A DNA stretch of 39,753 nt from a virus. This document shows positions 6,789 through 14,388 of this stretch, one piece after another. A program made the position numbers and the translations under genes. The DNA lies in the IMG/VR virus record IMGVR_UViG_3300009176_000049, positions 1-39,753 of that record. One strand, 5' to 3'. Under the pieces are notes generated by a model that was not told the origin of the DNA, did no database searches, and saw only the letters and a list, made by a program, of their open reading frames with translations. The stretch's first letter is position 1, and the number at the start of each line of letters is the position of its first letter.

Positions 6789-7391
6789 CTACGACTCCTC
6801 CAGCCGCTGCGCCACCCCGGCGGCGATCTTGTCGACCGCGGCGGGGGCGATGGACACCACCCGGACGGCGGTCGGGTCCCCGACGCTCGCCGTCGCGTGC
6901 TCGACGTGTTCGGCGACGCTCGACGTAATCTTCCCGCCCAAGTCCACGATCCGCTGCTTCTCCTCCTGATCGTGGTACGCCTGCTCCGCCAGTTCCGCCG
7001 CGGCCATGTCCTCCGGGTCCCGGGTCATGTGAGCCACCCGCCGCAGTGCTATCATCGACACCTTCAACTGGTTCGACATGGAACTGTTCACCAGCGTGTG
7101 CACCGCCCGGCCCACCTCCGCGATCCCGTCGAGTTTCTCGCTCTGTCGGGCGGTCTCGGCGACCAGTGTTTTCTTCACCTCCTCCACCTTCCCCGCCGCC
7201 ACCTCGGCCTTGCGGCCTACCTCCTCCACCTTCCCCGCCGCGGCCTTCGACGCCACCGCCGCCTGCTCCGTGAGTTTGTTCAGCCGGACGACAAGGAAGG
7301 CCATGACGGCGGTGAAGCAGGTCCCCAGGAACGTGACCACGACGGTGACGATCTGGACGAGTTCCGAGGACTCCGCGAACAGAAGAAGCAC
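6789..7391 (-). CDS. Membrane-anchored coiled-coil protein, holin-like
   Basis: A 200-residue protein. One membrane segment (TVVVTFLGTCFTAVMAFLVV, about residues 16-35) is followed by a coiled coil with an internal duplication: AAAGKVEEVGRKAE and VAAGKVEEVKKTL differ by few residues. The later VHTLVNSSM segment is frequent in phage proteins annotated as holin-like or lysis-associated. The C-terminus (VAEHVEHATASVG and beyond) is helical. Predicted topology is one transmembrane pass with a long soluble tail. It probably belongs to the lysis module, but the family is not certain. Confidence 0.6.
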   Translation of the reverse strand: MLLLFAESSELVQIVTVVVTFLGTCFTAVMAFLVVRLNKLTEQAAVASKAAAGKVEEVGRKAEVAAGKVEEVKKTLVAETARQSEKLDGIAEVGRAVHTLVNSSMSNQLKVSMIALRRVAHMTRDPEDMAAAELAEQAYHDQEEKQRIVDLGGKITSSVAEHVEHATASVGDPTAVRVVSIAPAAVDKIAAGVAQRLEES

Positions 7392-7409
7392 TACGTCACC
7401 CCGGGGTTA

Positions 7410-7577
7410 TTACCCTTTGATCGGAGCCCCGAACACCTGCCAGCCGAGCAGGCCGAACAGAATCAGCAACAGCCCCGTACTGGCGTACAGTGCGTACTCT
7501 CCGAAGATGCGGACACCGAAGAGGGCCGAGATACACCACAGGATCATAAGCAGCCAGAACAGCAATCCGCGCGTCAC
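7410..7577 (-). CDS. Small two-segment membrane protein, holin candidate
   Basis: A 55-residue protein from GTG at 7577 to TAA at 7410. It has two hydrophobic segments separated by a short polar turn: GLLFWLLMILWCISALF (residues 4-20) and STGLLLILFGLLGWQVFG (residues 33-50), ending APIKG. Size and topology fit a class II-like holin or a small phage membrane protein of the LLGWxVFG type. Longer frames drawn over this stretch are Arg/Pro-rich shadows. It lies between two other envelope-type genes. Confidence 0.7.
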   Translation of the reverse strand: MTRGLLFWLLMILWCISALFGVRIFGEYALYASTGLLLILFGLLGWQVFGAPIKG

Positions 7578-7631
7578 GGTGCACCGTCTTTCGGGGCGAG
7601 GGAGAACGGGCCGGGCCAGCCCGCGAGGGAA

Positions 7632-8030
7632 CTACGGTCTCGGGACCGGGTTTGAGAACGTCGCCGTCAACCCCGCCACGGCACTCCCGCCGACGGTGCC
7701 GGTCAGGTCCAGCGAGAAAGGTCCTACCGAGCCGTCGTCCCAGGTCGCCGTGACGCTGATCGTCACCGCGCCCGGCTTGACGCCGTGGGTCTGTACGGTC
7801 GCCCCGCTCGGCGTGTCGAGGGTCAGGGTCGACGGGTCCGACGACGTCGCGGTCAACGTCGCCACGCCGTCGATCGGCACTTGGTTGCCGGCCTTGTCGA
7901 CGCCGAAGACGGTGAACGACCCGTCCTCGTTGTCCGCGATGCTGAAGGCGTCCCCGGCCGCCTTCGCGCCGGCCGCGGCCATCATCTTGCGGGCGCCCTT
8001 CGGGGCCATCTTGCAGGTGAACTTCGCCAT
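7632..8030 (-). CDS. Ig-like (Big-type) domain protein
   Basis: A 132-residue protein. A short helical basic start (MAKFTCKMAPKGARKMMAAAG) precedes a beta-sandwich pattern: DGSFTVFGVDKAGNQVPI, VATLTATSSDPSTLTL, AVTISVTATWDDGS and ATFSNP. This succession of TATSSDP and VTATWDDGS strands is typical of bacterial Ig-like (Big2-type) domains on phage tails, capsids or cell-surface proteins. It has no signal peptide. It may decorate the virion or bind the host surface; which one is not resolved. Confidence 0.65.
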   Translation of the reverse strand: MAKFTCKMAPKGARKMMAAAGAKAAGDAFSIADNEDGSFTVFGVDKAGNQVPIDGVATLTATSSDPSTLTLDTPSGATVQTHGVKPGAVTISVTATWDDGSVGPFSLDLTGTVGGSAVAGLTATFSNPVPRP

Positions 8031-8052
8031 GAGACAAAACTCCTACTCGGGT

Positions 8053-8247
8053 TTACCGGTCCTTGTTCGGACCGAATTCGGCGCCAAGCCCCACGACGGG
8101 ACCGGGCGGTTCGGGCGGTTCTGGTGTCAGTATGGTGGCGATCTTTTCCACCGCGACCGCGATCCGTTCGAGGATCGGGGTAATCTCCACGAGAGACTTC
8201 CCCACCCCCTCGTCCGCCCGCAGCGTCACGTCTACATGGATTCGCAT
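8053..8247 (-). CDS. Small hypothetical protein
   Basis: A 64-residue protein. ATG at 8247 is preferred because GGGGGAG lies just upstream on the minus strand. An amphipathic helix (VEITPILERIAVAVEKIATIL) is followed by a Pro-rich linker (PEPPEPPGP). The frame extends 44 codons further upstream, but that part has atypical composition and overlaps the next small gene. The family is not recognised. Confidence 0.55.
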   Translation of the reverse strand: MRIHVDVTLRADEGVGKSLVEITPILERIAVAVEKIATILTPEPPEPPGPVVGLGAEFGPNKDR

Positions 8248-8299
8248 CGTCTCCCCCGGGCGCCCCGTTCCCGTCTCGGAACAGCCCCGCCCCCGGCTT

Positions 8300-8437
8300 T
8301 CACCAGAGGCGGGACCGCAGGTAGGATTTGCAGAGCGGCGATGGTTCGGGCCTCGTTTCCCGGCGCTCGTCCGCCTCACGCCAACCCTCGGCCGCTTCGA
8401 TCAGCCGTGACGCCCGGGTCAGGGCTTGCTTCGTCAC
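8300..8437 (-). CDS. Small helical hypothetical protein
   Basis: A 45-residue protein from GTG at 8437 to TGA at 8300. Its GTGA start overlaps the stop of the upstream gene, the same coupling seen repeatedly in this genome. The sequence is a single charged helix (RASRLIEAAEGWREADERR) followed by a Pro/Cys-containing basic tail. It fills an otherwise empty gap of about 190 bases in a densely packed operon, which is the main reason to accept it. Confidence 0.5.
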   Translation of the reverse strand: MTKQALTRASRLIEAAEGWREADERRETRPEPSPLCKSYLRSRLW

Positions 8438-8724
8438 CCACCGAGAAGGCCGAGCAGCATCTTCATCAGGGCGGCGATGAGGGCTTGACCCTGCGGACTC
8501 TGAAGGAACGCCATAATGGCGGCCAGAATCGTACCGTCGCCGATGGCCGACACCTTCCCGACTTCCGACTCCGTCTCCGGACCGGCGAGGGCCGCCGCGG
8601 CGTCGATGGCCTCGCCGTCGACTTGGCCCATCACGTCGTTAATCTGCCGCCGGGAGTAGCCCTCCTTCGACAGTTCCCGGCGGGCGTGGACCTTCGCGTA
8701 AAACGTCAGCAGCGGATGAGACAC
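8434..8724 (-). CDS. Small protein with hydrophobic C-terminus
   Basis: A 96-residue protein from GTG at 8724. The binding site GGAGGTGATC seven bases upstream is a full match to the 16S rRNA anti-Shine-Dalgarno end, so this start is firm even though the frame continues 21 codons upstream. The N-terminus is helical and basic (YAKVHARRELSKEGYSRRQI), and the C-terminus is hydrophobic (ILAAIMAFL and ALIAALMKMLLGLLGG), possibly a membrane-active segment. Such a strong site suggests high expression. It may belong to the lysis module. Confidence 0.65.
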   Translation of the reverse strand: MSHPLLTFYAKVHARRELSKEGYSRRQINDVMGQVDGEAIDAAAALAGPETESEVGKVSAIGDGTILAAIMAFLQSPQGQALIAALMKMLLGLLGG

Positions 8725-8726
8725 GT

Positions 8727-8739
8727 TAGGATCACCTCC
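8727..8739 (-). promoter_or_regulatory. Near-perfect ribosome binding site for the 8434-8724 gene
   Basis: The minus-strand sequence GGGAGGTGATC lies directly before CTAAC and the GTG start. AGGTGATC pairs with the canonical 16S rRNA 3' end without mismatch. It is by far the strongest such site I noticed in the operon. Confidence 0.7.
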
Positions 8740-8814
8740 CCTCACGAGGAATGGAACCCGACCGCCCGCCGGGCGCCCCGTCTTCACAAAGGCGGTCCCG
8801 GCGGGCGTGGCTTG

Positions 8815-9306
8815 CTATCGCGGACAATTCCCGCCCGGACACCCGCCCCGCATGACGCCCCGGAACACCGCCCGACCCCGATCCACGAACATCGAGAACC
8901 CCCCGACGGGCGCGAGCCGGGGCGGGTTACTCTGCACCGCCGCCGTCATCGGCAAAGGCACGCTCGCCACCGGCGCCGCCGGCTGGACCGGCTCCGGGGC
9001 CTTCATCGCCGGGGCCACGGCGGGGGCGGGAATGACCGCCACGGGCGCGATCTTGGCGGGCACGACGGTTTCCCGCGTGACGGTCCGGGTGCGGGAGACG
9101 CGAGCTAATGCGGCCCCACCGGTACACCCGGCCCGCGTCGCCATGGACCCGGCGCAGCCCGTGCGGACCGTGGCCGTGCCCGCGCAGCCCGTCCGGGGGG
9201 CCGTGGCGGTCGCCTGGGCGCCGGAACAGCCGCTCCGGTGGAGCAGGTGGGCGTCGGGGGAGACGGGGGCGGTCAGGAGACCACCGGCGAGAATGAAACT
9301 GTAGAT
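8815..9306 (-). CDS. Secreted Cys/Pro/Ala-rich protein with apparent AUC start
   Basis: The frame encodes a typical planctomycete secreted protein: a signal peptide (YSFILAGGLLTAPVSPDA), then repeated Gly-Cys units (SGCSGAQ, TGCAGTA, TGCAGSM, AGCTGGA), a Pro/Ala/Val-rich linker, and a Gly/Cys ending (GGCPGGNCPR). No ATG, GTG or TTG precedes the signal peptide in frame. The codon at the right place is ATC at 9306, six bases after AAAGGAAG. A GTG at 9313 is in another frame and sits directly on the binding site. An internal ATG at 9144 would lose the signal peptide. It is either a true AUC start or a start-codon mutation. Confidence 0.6.
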   Translation of the reverse strand: MYSFILAGGLLTAPVSPDAHLLHRSGCSGAQATATAPRTGCAGTATVRTGCAGSMATRAGCTGGAALARVSRTRTVTRETVVPAKIAPVAVIPAPAVAPAMKAPEPVQPAAPVASVPLPMTAAVQSNPPRLAPVGGFSMFVDRGRAVFRGVMRGGCPGGNCPR

Positions 9307-9337
9307 GGTGCACTTCCTTTCGGTTGGGGTTGAGAGA

Positions 9338-9781
9338 TCACTTCTTCGGGATTGCAGCTTTCACTTCGTCCGTCTTCTGCCCCACGGCCGCGACTGCCTT
9401 GTGGGTGTCGTCGAGCTTCTTCAACGTCTCATCCTGCTTCGCCTCGGCCCGGCCCGTGGTATACCGCAACTCTTTCTTGACCTCGACCGCGTCGGCCGCG
9501 GCGGTGTCGACCTTCGCAGCGGTCGCGTCGATCTTCGCGCCGTTGACCTCCTGCGTGGCGTGGATGTTGTCCAGCTTCGTCCCGTGCAGACTCGATATCA
9601 CCCCCTGCACGACCTGCCCGACGGTGTTCATGAGCGTCCCCACCGCCACGAGGACGAGGATGACTTTCGTCGCGTCCTTCCACCACGGGACGGGATCGGG
9701 CGGAGGCGGTGCGGGCGGTTCGGTCGGCGGCACGATGGTCTCCCGGGGTGGTTCGGTGCGCGGGGTGTAGGGCGGGGGCAC
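9338..9781 (-). CDS. Pro-rich, membrane-anchored coiled-coil protein
   Basis: A 147-residue protein. The Pro-rich N-terminus (residues 1-31) is followed by WWKDATKVILVLVAVGTLM (about residues 33-51), a membrane segment, and then a long coiled coil with Asp/Glu/Lys and regular Ala/Val (NGAKIDATAAKVDTAAAD, KLDDTHKAVAAVGQK). It resembles the membrane-plus-coiled-coil genes at 6327 and 6789 in layout but not in sequence. It is a candidate lysis or envelope protein; the family is not recognised. Confidence 0.6.
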   Translation of the reverse strand: MPPPYTPRTEPPRETIVPPTEPPAPPPPDPVPWWKDATKVILVLVAVGTLMNTVGQVVQGVISSLHGTKLDNIHATQEVNGAKIDATAAKVDTAAADAVEVKKELRYTTGRAEAKQDETLKKLDDTHKAVAAVGQKTDEVKAAIPKK

Positions 9782-9784
9782 GGG

Positions 9785-10663
9785 TCAGTTTCTCCAGCGT
9801 CCGAACAAGCCGATGCGGCCGGACGACGACGAACACCCGCCCGGACCGCAGGTCGGGTACGACGGAACCGACTCCGCGGGGACAGAATTATTCCCGACCA
9901 TTGAGGTCGATGATTCTGGTGAGAGGGATAATTCTGGATCGGCCACCCACTCGTACCAACAGTTGCCGCCGGAACAGTGCTTGACGTAGTGCCCACTGCT
10001 CGCCTGTTGCGGCGCGGTCGCGAGCTGGGCCCGGATCGCGTTGCACATCGCGCAGTACGGGGAATTGCAAAGCGGTCGCGAGTACAGTTGACCGCCCCAC
10101 GCGGCGGCCGTCACTTGCTGCAATGCCACGGGCTGCGGGCGAAGGTAAATCCAGGTGTCGCCGTTCTGAGTCGCGGCCACCGGCGGCCGGTGCATGTAAC
10201 TGGCGAACGCGGCCAGCTTCTCCAGTCTCGACTTCAACTTCGCCAGCACGTCGGGCCAGAGGTAAGCCACGCCCACGTCGGCCTGCACGTCCGTCGTGAT
10301 CGCATCGCCTTCGACAATCGTCACGAGGTTCCCCAATCCGGCGGCCCGAACGCATTCTTTCGCGGCGGCCGCGCGGGTCGGGTCGATCTCGACCCCCGTT
10401 ACTCGGCATCCCCACCGCTGGGCCGCAGCAATGCACCATCGCGCGTCGGCCCCGCAGCCGAAATCGACGAACCCAATCGTCGGCTTCGGGAGCAGGGCCA
10501 GGACACGTGCGATTTCACTTTGTGGAGTCGGGGCCGCATCGGCGTCGGCCTGACTCTGGACAGGTGTCCGTTCCCGCGCCGCCCGGGCCAGTGCCAACGC
10601 GGCGGCGGCGTCCGCGTCGGGGGACGCGCCGGCGAGGAATCCGAGAAGGAGGAAGGTGGTCAT
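9785..10663 (-). CDS. Exported SAM-dependent methyltransferase-like protein with Cys-rich tail
   Basis: A 292-residue protein from ATG 10663. A short hydrophobic N-terminus (TTFLLLGFLAGA, residues 2-13) looks like a signal peptide. Residues 62-120 form a class I methyltransferase fold start: FVDFGCGADARWC (motif I, glycine-rich SAM loop), VTGVEIDP (acidic residue for the ribose) and NLVTIVEGDA (motif III). The C-terminal third has C-x4-C-x2-C (LCNSPYCAMC, about residues 199-207), further Cys residues, and a Gly/Ser ending with GLFGRWRN. The signal peptide is the odd feature, since SAM is cytoplasmic. It may be a degenerate or membrane-attached enzyme; the substrate is unknown. Confidence 0.65.
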   Translation of the reverse strand: MTTFLLLGFLAGASPDADAAAALALARAARERTPVQSQADADAAPTPQSEIARVLALLPKPTIGFVDFGCGADARWCIAAAQRWGCRVTGVEIDPTRAAAAKECVRAAGLGNLVTIVEGDAITTDVQADVGVAYLWPDVLAKLKSRLEKLAAFASYMHRPPVAATQNGDTWIYLRPQPVALQQVTAAAWGGQLYSRPLCNSPYCAMCNAIRAQLATAPQQASSGHYVKHCSGGNCWYEWVADPELSLSPESSTSMVGNNSVPAESVPSYPTCGPGGCSSSSGRIGLFGRWRN

Positions 10664-10671
10664 GGCGCCCC

Positions 10672-11619
10672 CTAAATCAGCCAGTGGATCAGGTCCGCAG
10701 GCCACCCGTCAAACCCGCTGAACGTCCACGAGTCGTCTTGGGCGAGCATCGCCGCGAGATCTTTCTTCAGAATCCAGAAGGAGTACGACGGGATCGGGAT
10801 CGGGCCGATCGGTCCGTCTGGCTCGCCGGGACCCCAACTCTGGTCGACGAGGAAACACTCGCCATCGCCAGCCAGGTCCGGAGTCCAGCCCTGTACCGTC
10901 ATTTGGTGCGACCACGTTCCGCCGCGGTGGGCGCGGCCGTTGCTGTCGCGGGTGAACATGACCGATCGACTGGACCGGATGCCCATGAACCCGACGTTCG
11001 ACGCCACCGTGAATCCGTACCCGTTGACGATGAGGTCGCGGCCCTGGTCCGTCGTCTTCACTTGGGCCATGTTCTTGACGAGGTGATTTTTCGCCTTGGC
11101 CTTGTACTCCGTCGGCACTCCCCGTGCCCCGTACTGGCAGGCGAGCGTGTCCGAGTTCTCGTTGTCGCCCGGCTCGGTCGTGTCCTCGTACGTCAACTCG
11201 CCGCCTTGGACCGCACCCCGGCCAACCGCCGCCCCGGTGCAGCCGTCGTCGTTCTCGTTGTTCGGGTTGCCGCCGAGCATACCGGCGATCTCCCGGCCGA
11301 GTCCGTAAATGATCGCGTGGTTCGTCTGCTTGAACACGAGCGGGGCACCGGCGCCGATCATCACGCACTGCATTACGTCCAGGTCCCGCTTCAGGCCCCG
11401 CGACGTGCAGGTCCCCCGGGGCTGGTTCTGCGAGGGTATGTAATCCCCGATCACCTTTTTGCACACGTCGTGCAGGACGACGGGGCGGTCTGGAGCGGCC
11501 TTGGCCCCGACGATGCCGGGGGCGGCCCGGTCGACGTCGGGCTCTTCGCCCCGCATCGAAATCCAGGCCCGCGCATCATTGACGTGAGCCGACGCCAGTT
11601 CCTGTCGATATCCGAACAT
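10672..11619 (-). CDS. Papain-like (C1-type) cysteine protease
   Basis: A 315-residue protein from ATG 11619, nine bases after AGGAAG. Key elements are in papain order: PSQNQPRGTC with Gln64/Gln66 and the candidate nucleophile Cys71, GGTWSHQM with His238, and DQSWGP at 259-264 where papain has NSWG. A Gln/Asp therefore stands at the usual Asn position. A VASNVGF strand precedes the His segment, as in other C1 enzymes. There is no signal peptide, so a cytoplasmic enzyme released by a holin or a virion protein is possible. It lies in the membrane-protein module after the tail genes, where an endolysin is expected. Activity is inferred from motifs. Confidence 0.7.
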   Translation of the reverse strand: MFGYRQELASAHVNDARAWISMRGEEPDVDRAAPGIVGAKAAPDRPVVLHDVCKKVIGDYIPSQNQPRGTCTSRGLKRDLDVMQCVMIGAGAPLVFKQTNHAIIYGLGREIAGMLGGNPNNENDDGCTGAAVGRGAVQGGELTYEDTTEPGDNENSDTLACQYGARGVPTEYKAKAKNHLVKNMAQVKTTDQGRDLIVNGYGFTVASNVGFMGIRSSRSVMFTRDSNGRAHRGGTWSHQMTVQGWTPDLAGDGECFLVDQSWGPGEPDGPIGPIPIPSYSFWILKKDLAAMLAQDDSWTFSGFDGWPADLIHWLI

Positions 11620-11632
11620 CGTGGAGGCTTCC

Positions 11633-12685
11633 TTACTTGAGGGAATCGAGCAGGCCCGCGATCCGGTTGAACTGTTCTTTCGCCACGGCTCGCTTCGCCG
11701 TGTCCAGCGGGACGGTCGCACCACGGCCGAGCTTCGCGTCCAGTTCGGTCGCAATCACTTCCCGGAACGTCTTTCCGGTCGGTAGCGGCGCCACGGTATT
11801 TCCCGCCTTCGCCATATCCGCATAGAGGGCCGCAACGGTCGTTAGGGTCGGATCATCGACGGTCGATTTGTCCTTCGCCGCTTGACGATAAATTCCGGCG
11901 AGGGCAGCGGCACATGCTGCGGGGGAACCGTCGGCCTTGAACGCGGCGGAGAGGGACGGGAAAAGCGGGTCGGTGGGTTGTGGCGCCGCCCCGACCGTCA
12001 CCACCGCCGTCGCCGACCGGTCCCCCTGCGTCACCACCGCCGGATAGGTTCCCGCCGCCGCGTAGGTGTGCGAGAGCGATTGATCCGGTGCCGAACCGTC
12101 CCCGTAATTGATTGAATACGGCAGGGCCGGATCGAGCCCCACCGCCTTAAACGTGGTCGAGAGTGGGGCATTGCCCGCGTTCGGTGCGGCGGTCAGGGTG
12201 AACGGCGGCGGGCGCGGCCCCGTCCCGGCGTTGACGTCCAGCATCCGCCGGATAATGTCCTTCTCCGTGAACGGGATCGCCTTCCCGGCCGCGTCCACCC
12301 GGTTCACCGTCGGCATCACGTCCAGCAGCACCTTCCCCGTCGTCTTGACCTTGATGACGTACACCCACGGCCCCTTGACCGTGACCTGTTCCGGGTCGTC
12401 CGCGTCCGGCTTCCTTCCGACGGCCACTTCCGCCGGCACGACGTACGGACCTTTCTTCTTCGAGACCGTGACGGCCCCGCCGTCGAGCGAGAACGTGGCG
12501 ACCATTTGTTCCGTGTCCGCGTCCACGATGAACCACTGGCCGACGCCGAGCTTCGTCAGCGAATCGGGCGGGGCGACGGGGGCCAGGACTTCGGGGAGAC
12601 GAACGGTCGGGGGCGGGTCGGCGGCGGCAAGCGGAAGGCCCAGAGCGAGCGACGCCAGAAGAAGCGCGGTCGGCACGAGCCGCAT
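11633..12685 (-). CDS. Secreted PKD-domain protein
   Basis: A 350-residue protein. The signal peptide is clear (RLVPTALLLASLALGLPLAAA, residues 2-22). Residues about 45-150 form a beta-rich N-terminal domain (QWFIVDADTEQMVATFSLDG). Residues about 163-232 form a PKD-type fold: APNAGNAPLSTTFKAVG, INYGDGSAPDQSLSHTY, AAGTYPAVVT. The C-terminus is helical (ALAGIYRQAAKDK and TAKRAVAKEQFNRIAGLL). It sits directly before the protease gene in the operon (13-base gap). It is probably exported to the envelope; it may bind surface polymer or protein. Confidence 0.7.
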   Translation of the reverse strand: MRLVPTALLLASLALGLPLAAADPPPTVRLPEVLAPVAPPDSLTKLGVGQWFIVDADTEQMVATFSLDGGAVTVSKKKGPYVVPAEVAVGRKPDADDPEQVTVKGPWVYVIKVKTTGKVLLDVMPTVNRVDAAGKAIPFTEKDIIRRMLDVNAGTGPRPPPFTLTAAPNAGNAPLSTTFKAVGLDPALPYSINYGDGSAPDQSLSHTYAAAGTYPAVVTQGDRSATAVVTVGAAPQPTDPLFPSLSAAFKADGSPAACAAALAGIYRQAAKDKSTVDDPTLTTVAALYADMAKAGNTVAPLPTGKTFREVIATELDAKLGRGATVPLDTAKRAVAKEQFNRIAGLLDSLK

Positions 12686-12737
12686 GGTTTACCCTTCAAA
12701 GGACGTGATCGGCGTACGGCATGGGGAATTTACCACC

Positions 12738-12753
12738 GGCGTAGCCCGTCAGA
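12738..12753 (+). repeat. Intergenic repeat, copy A (GTAGCCCGTCAG)
   Basis: GCGTAGCCCGTCAG lies in the 80-base gap between the 12766-14388 gene and the start of the PKD gene. It is followed by GCGGGC, which can pair with GCCCG as a five-base stem. The same core occurs in the same orientation in two other late-operon gaps (near 21156 and 37121). Confidence 0.6.
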
Positions 12754-12765
12754 GCGGGCCGGACG

Positions 12766-14388
12766 TCAGGTCGGGGACGGGACAAGCGAATGATTCGCTC
12801 CCGTCATCGTGACCGCCGCCAACGGGCTTCCGTCTTCGTCCGTCACAGCCCCTGCCAGACAGACGAGTGAGACGATGTCGCCGACATGGGCGATGCCAAC
12901 GGCCGTGAAGACCAGCACCGTCGAGTCGGTTCCCGAGACGTACACGAGGCCTCCCACCTCGGACCCCGAGATCACATACCCGAAGCCCGCGACATACCGC
13001 ACCGGCTTCGAGAACGTGACGGTCCAGGTGACCCCGTCCGTCGCGACCGAGACCGACACGACGGTCGGCGGCACGGCCGACACGACCGGCGGGAAGGTCG
13101 GGGGGTCTTCGCTCGGCCGCACGGTCAGCGTCCCGGCTGCCAGGTCGTCGCGGAACCCCGCGTCCGTCCGTTTTGCGAGCCAGTGATAGGTTGCGGTCTT
13201 GTTGCCGACGAGCGCGAACGCGATCGGGTCGGTGGGGAACTCCACGCGGAAGGTTCGGGTTCCGGTGATCGTAACGCCGGACCCGATCGTCAGCGGGAAT
13301 CCGATCAGGTTCGCCGCCCCGGGGGCCGTCGCCACGAAGAACGAAATCGCCCACCCGGTCACGTCGTCGGCGGAGTCGGCCATCGTGAAGTCGAAGACGA
13401 CGTCGTCCTTGGTGCGGACGGAAATACTTTGCCGCAGGGCCACTCGGCCCAACTCGTTGCAGTCTCGGTCGTGCGTGGTGGACACCGGGAGGCAGAATTG
13501 CGCCGTTCCCACCGTCAACGCCGGGTACACCTGTAACTGCCAGAGAATCTGTTCGACGGGTTCCTGGTCCGTCGGGACCGTCACAAGACAGAGGTAGCGG
13601 CCCGGATTGACCGCCAGGACCGGCACCTGAATCAGGAACTCCATCGCGGTCGCGCCGGCCGAGACGGCCGGATCGGGCGAGAGTGGCGTGTTGCCCTCGC
13701 CGTCCGAAATGACGGTCGCGGTCGGAAGGCCGGGCGGGATGAAGTCGCACACCACTGCCGCCGTGATCGTGCTATCCTCCGTCAGCCGGCCACCCAGCAA
13801 GTCACCGAACAGCTCGTATACCACGTCGGTCCCGCCGAACGTGGCGTAGACAATGATTTGCACGTAATCCGTCTGGAACCACCCGGACGGCACGGAGTAG
13901 ACGACGTTGTACGTCGCGTCGAGGATCGGCAGAACAATCGTGTCGGACCGGACCCCGTTGCGGAACACCCGGACCGTCGGGATCGCGTCCGGCGGATCGT
14001 AGAAAATCAGCTTGCGGGAGATCGTCAGCCCCGGGACCGGCACCGGCACCAGGGGAACGATGGAAGATGTCGCGGGGTTGCCGATCACCCCGAAGTCGAG
14101 ACCGACCAGCCGAACCGTCGGCATCATCAGCCGCTTCGACGTCCCCCCGATAATGGCAATGACGCGGGGGTGGACGACGTCGCCCGGCGTGTAGTTCGTC
14201 GGCAGGTCCGCGTACCCGTGGTAAAGGCCCGTCGCCGCGTGGGCAATGACCACCGGCACGGCGAGGTCATCGGCACCTTGCCGGGCGAGCGTCGCGGTCG
14301 GAAGTGCGTCCGCGTCGGCATAGGCACCCGCCGCGTTGTGCGTCGGGAACTCGAAGTGCAGCCGGTCGCCGGGCCGGGCCCAGTTCAC
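12766..14388 (-). CDS. Large baseplate or tail-fibre protein with Ig-like C-terminus
   Basis: A 540-residue beta-rich protein. The N-terminus (RPGDRLHFEFPTHNAAG) resembles the BppU-type start of phage baseplate or fibre proteins, and residues about 315-425 repeat this theme with SISVRTKDDVVFDFTMADSA. The C-terminal ~95 residues (PPTVVSVSVATDGVTWTVTF and YVISGSEVGG, then AVTDEDGSPLAAVTM) look like a bacterial SbsA/Ig-like domain. It shares ATGA with the upstream gene. It is likely part of the distal tail or a fibre; no enzymatic motif was seen. Confidence 0.65.
   Translation of the reverse strand: MNWARPGDRLHFEFPTHNAAGAYADADALPTATLARQGADDLAVPVVIAHAATGLYHGYADLPTNYTPGDVVHPRVIAIIGGTSKRLMMPTVRLVGLDFGVIGNPATSSIVPLVPVPVPGLTISRKLIFYDPPDAIPTVRVFRNGVRSDTIVLPILDATYNVVYSVPSGWFQTDYVQIIVYATFGGTDVVYELFGDLLGGRLTEDSTITAAVVCDFIPPGLPTATVISDGEGNTPLSPDPAVSAGATAMEFLIQVPVLAVNPGRYLCLVTVPTDQEPVEQILWQLQVYPALTVGTAQFCLPVSTTHDRDCNELGRVALRQSISVRTKDDVVFDFTMADSADDVTGWAISFFVATAPGAANLIGFPLTIGSGVTITGTRTFRVEFPTDPIAFALVGNKTATYHWLAKRTDAGFRDDLAAGTLTVRPSEDPPTFPPVVSAVPPTVVSVSVATDGVTWTVTFSKPVRYVAGFGYVISGSEVGGLVYVSGTDSTVLVFTAVGIAHVGDIVSLVCLAGAVTDEDGSPLAAVTMTGANHSLVPSPT

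Noticed and set aside
7078-9108. Very long open frame on the plus strand across the lysis region
   Set aside because: It is a shadow of minus-strand genes: Pro/Arg/Ser-rich with no domain pattern, and it runs over several better-supported genes with ribosome binding sites.
8927-9313. GTG-start minus frame overlapping the secreted Cys-rich gene
   Set aside because: The GTG sits directly on the ribosome binding site and the product is His/Arg/Pro-rich with no order; the other frame has a signal peptide and Gly-Cys repeats.
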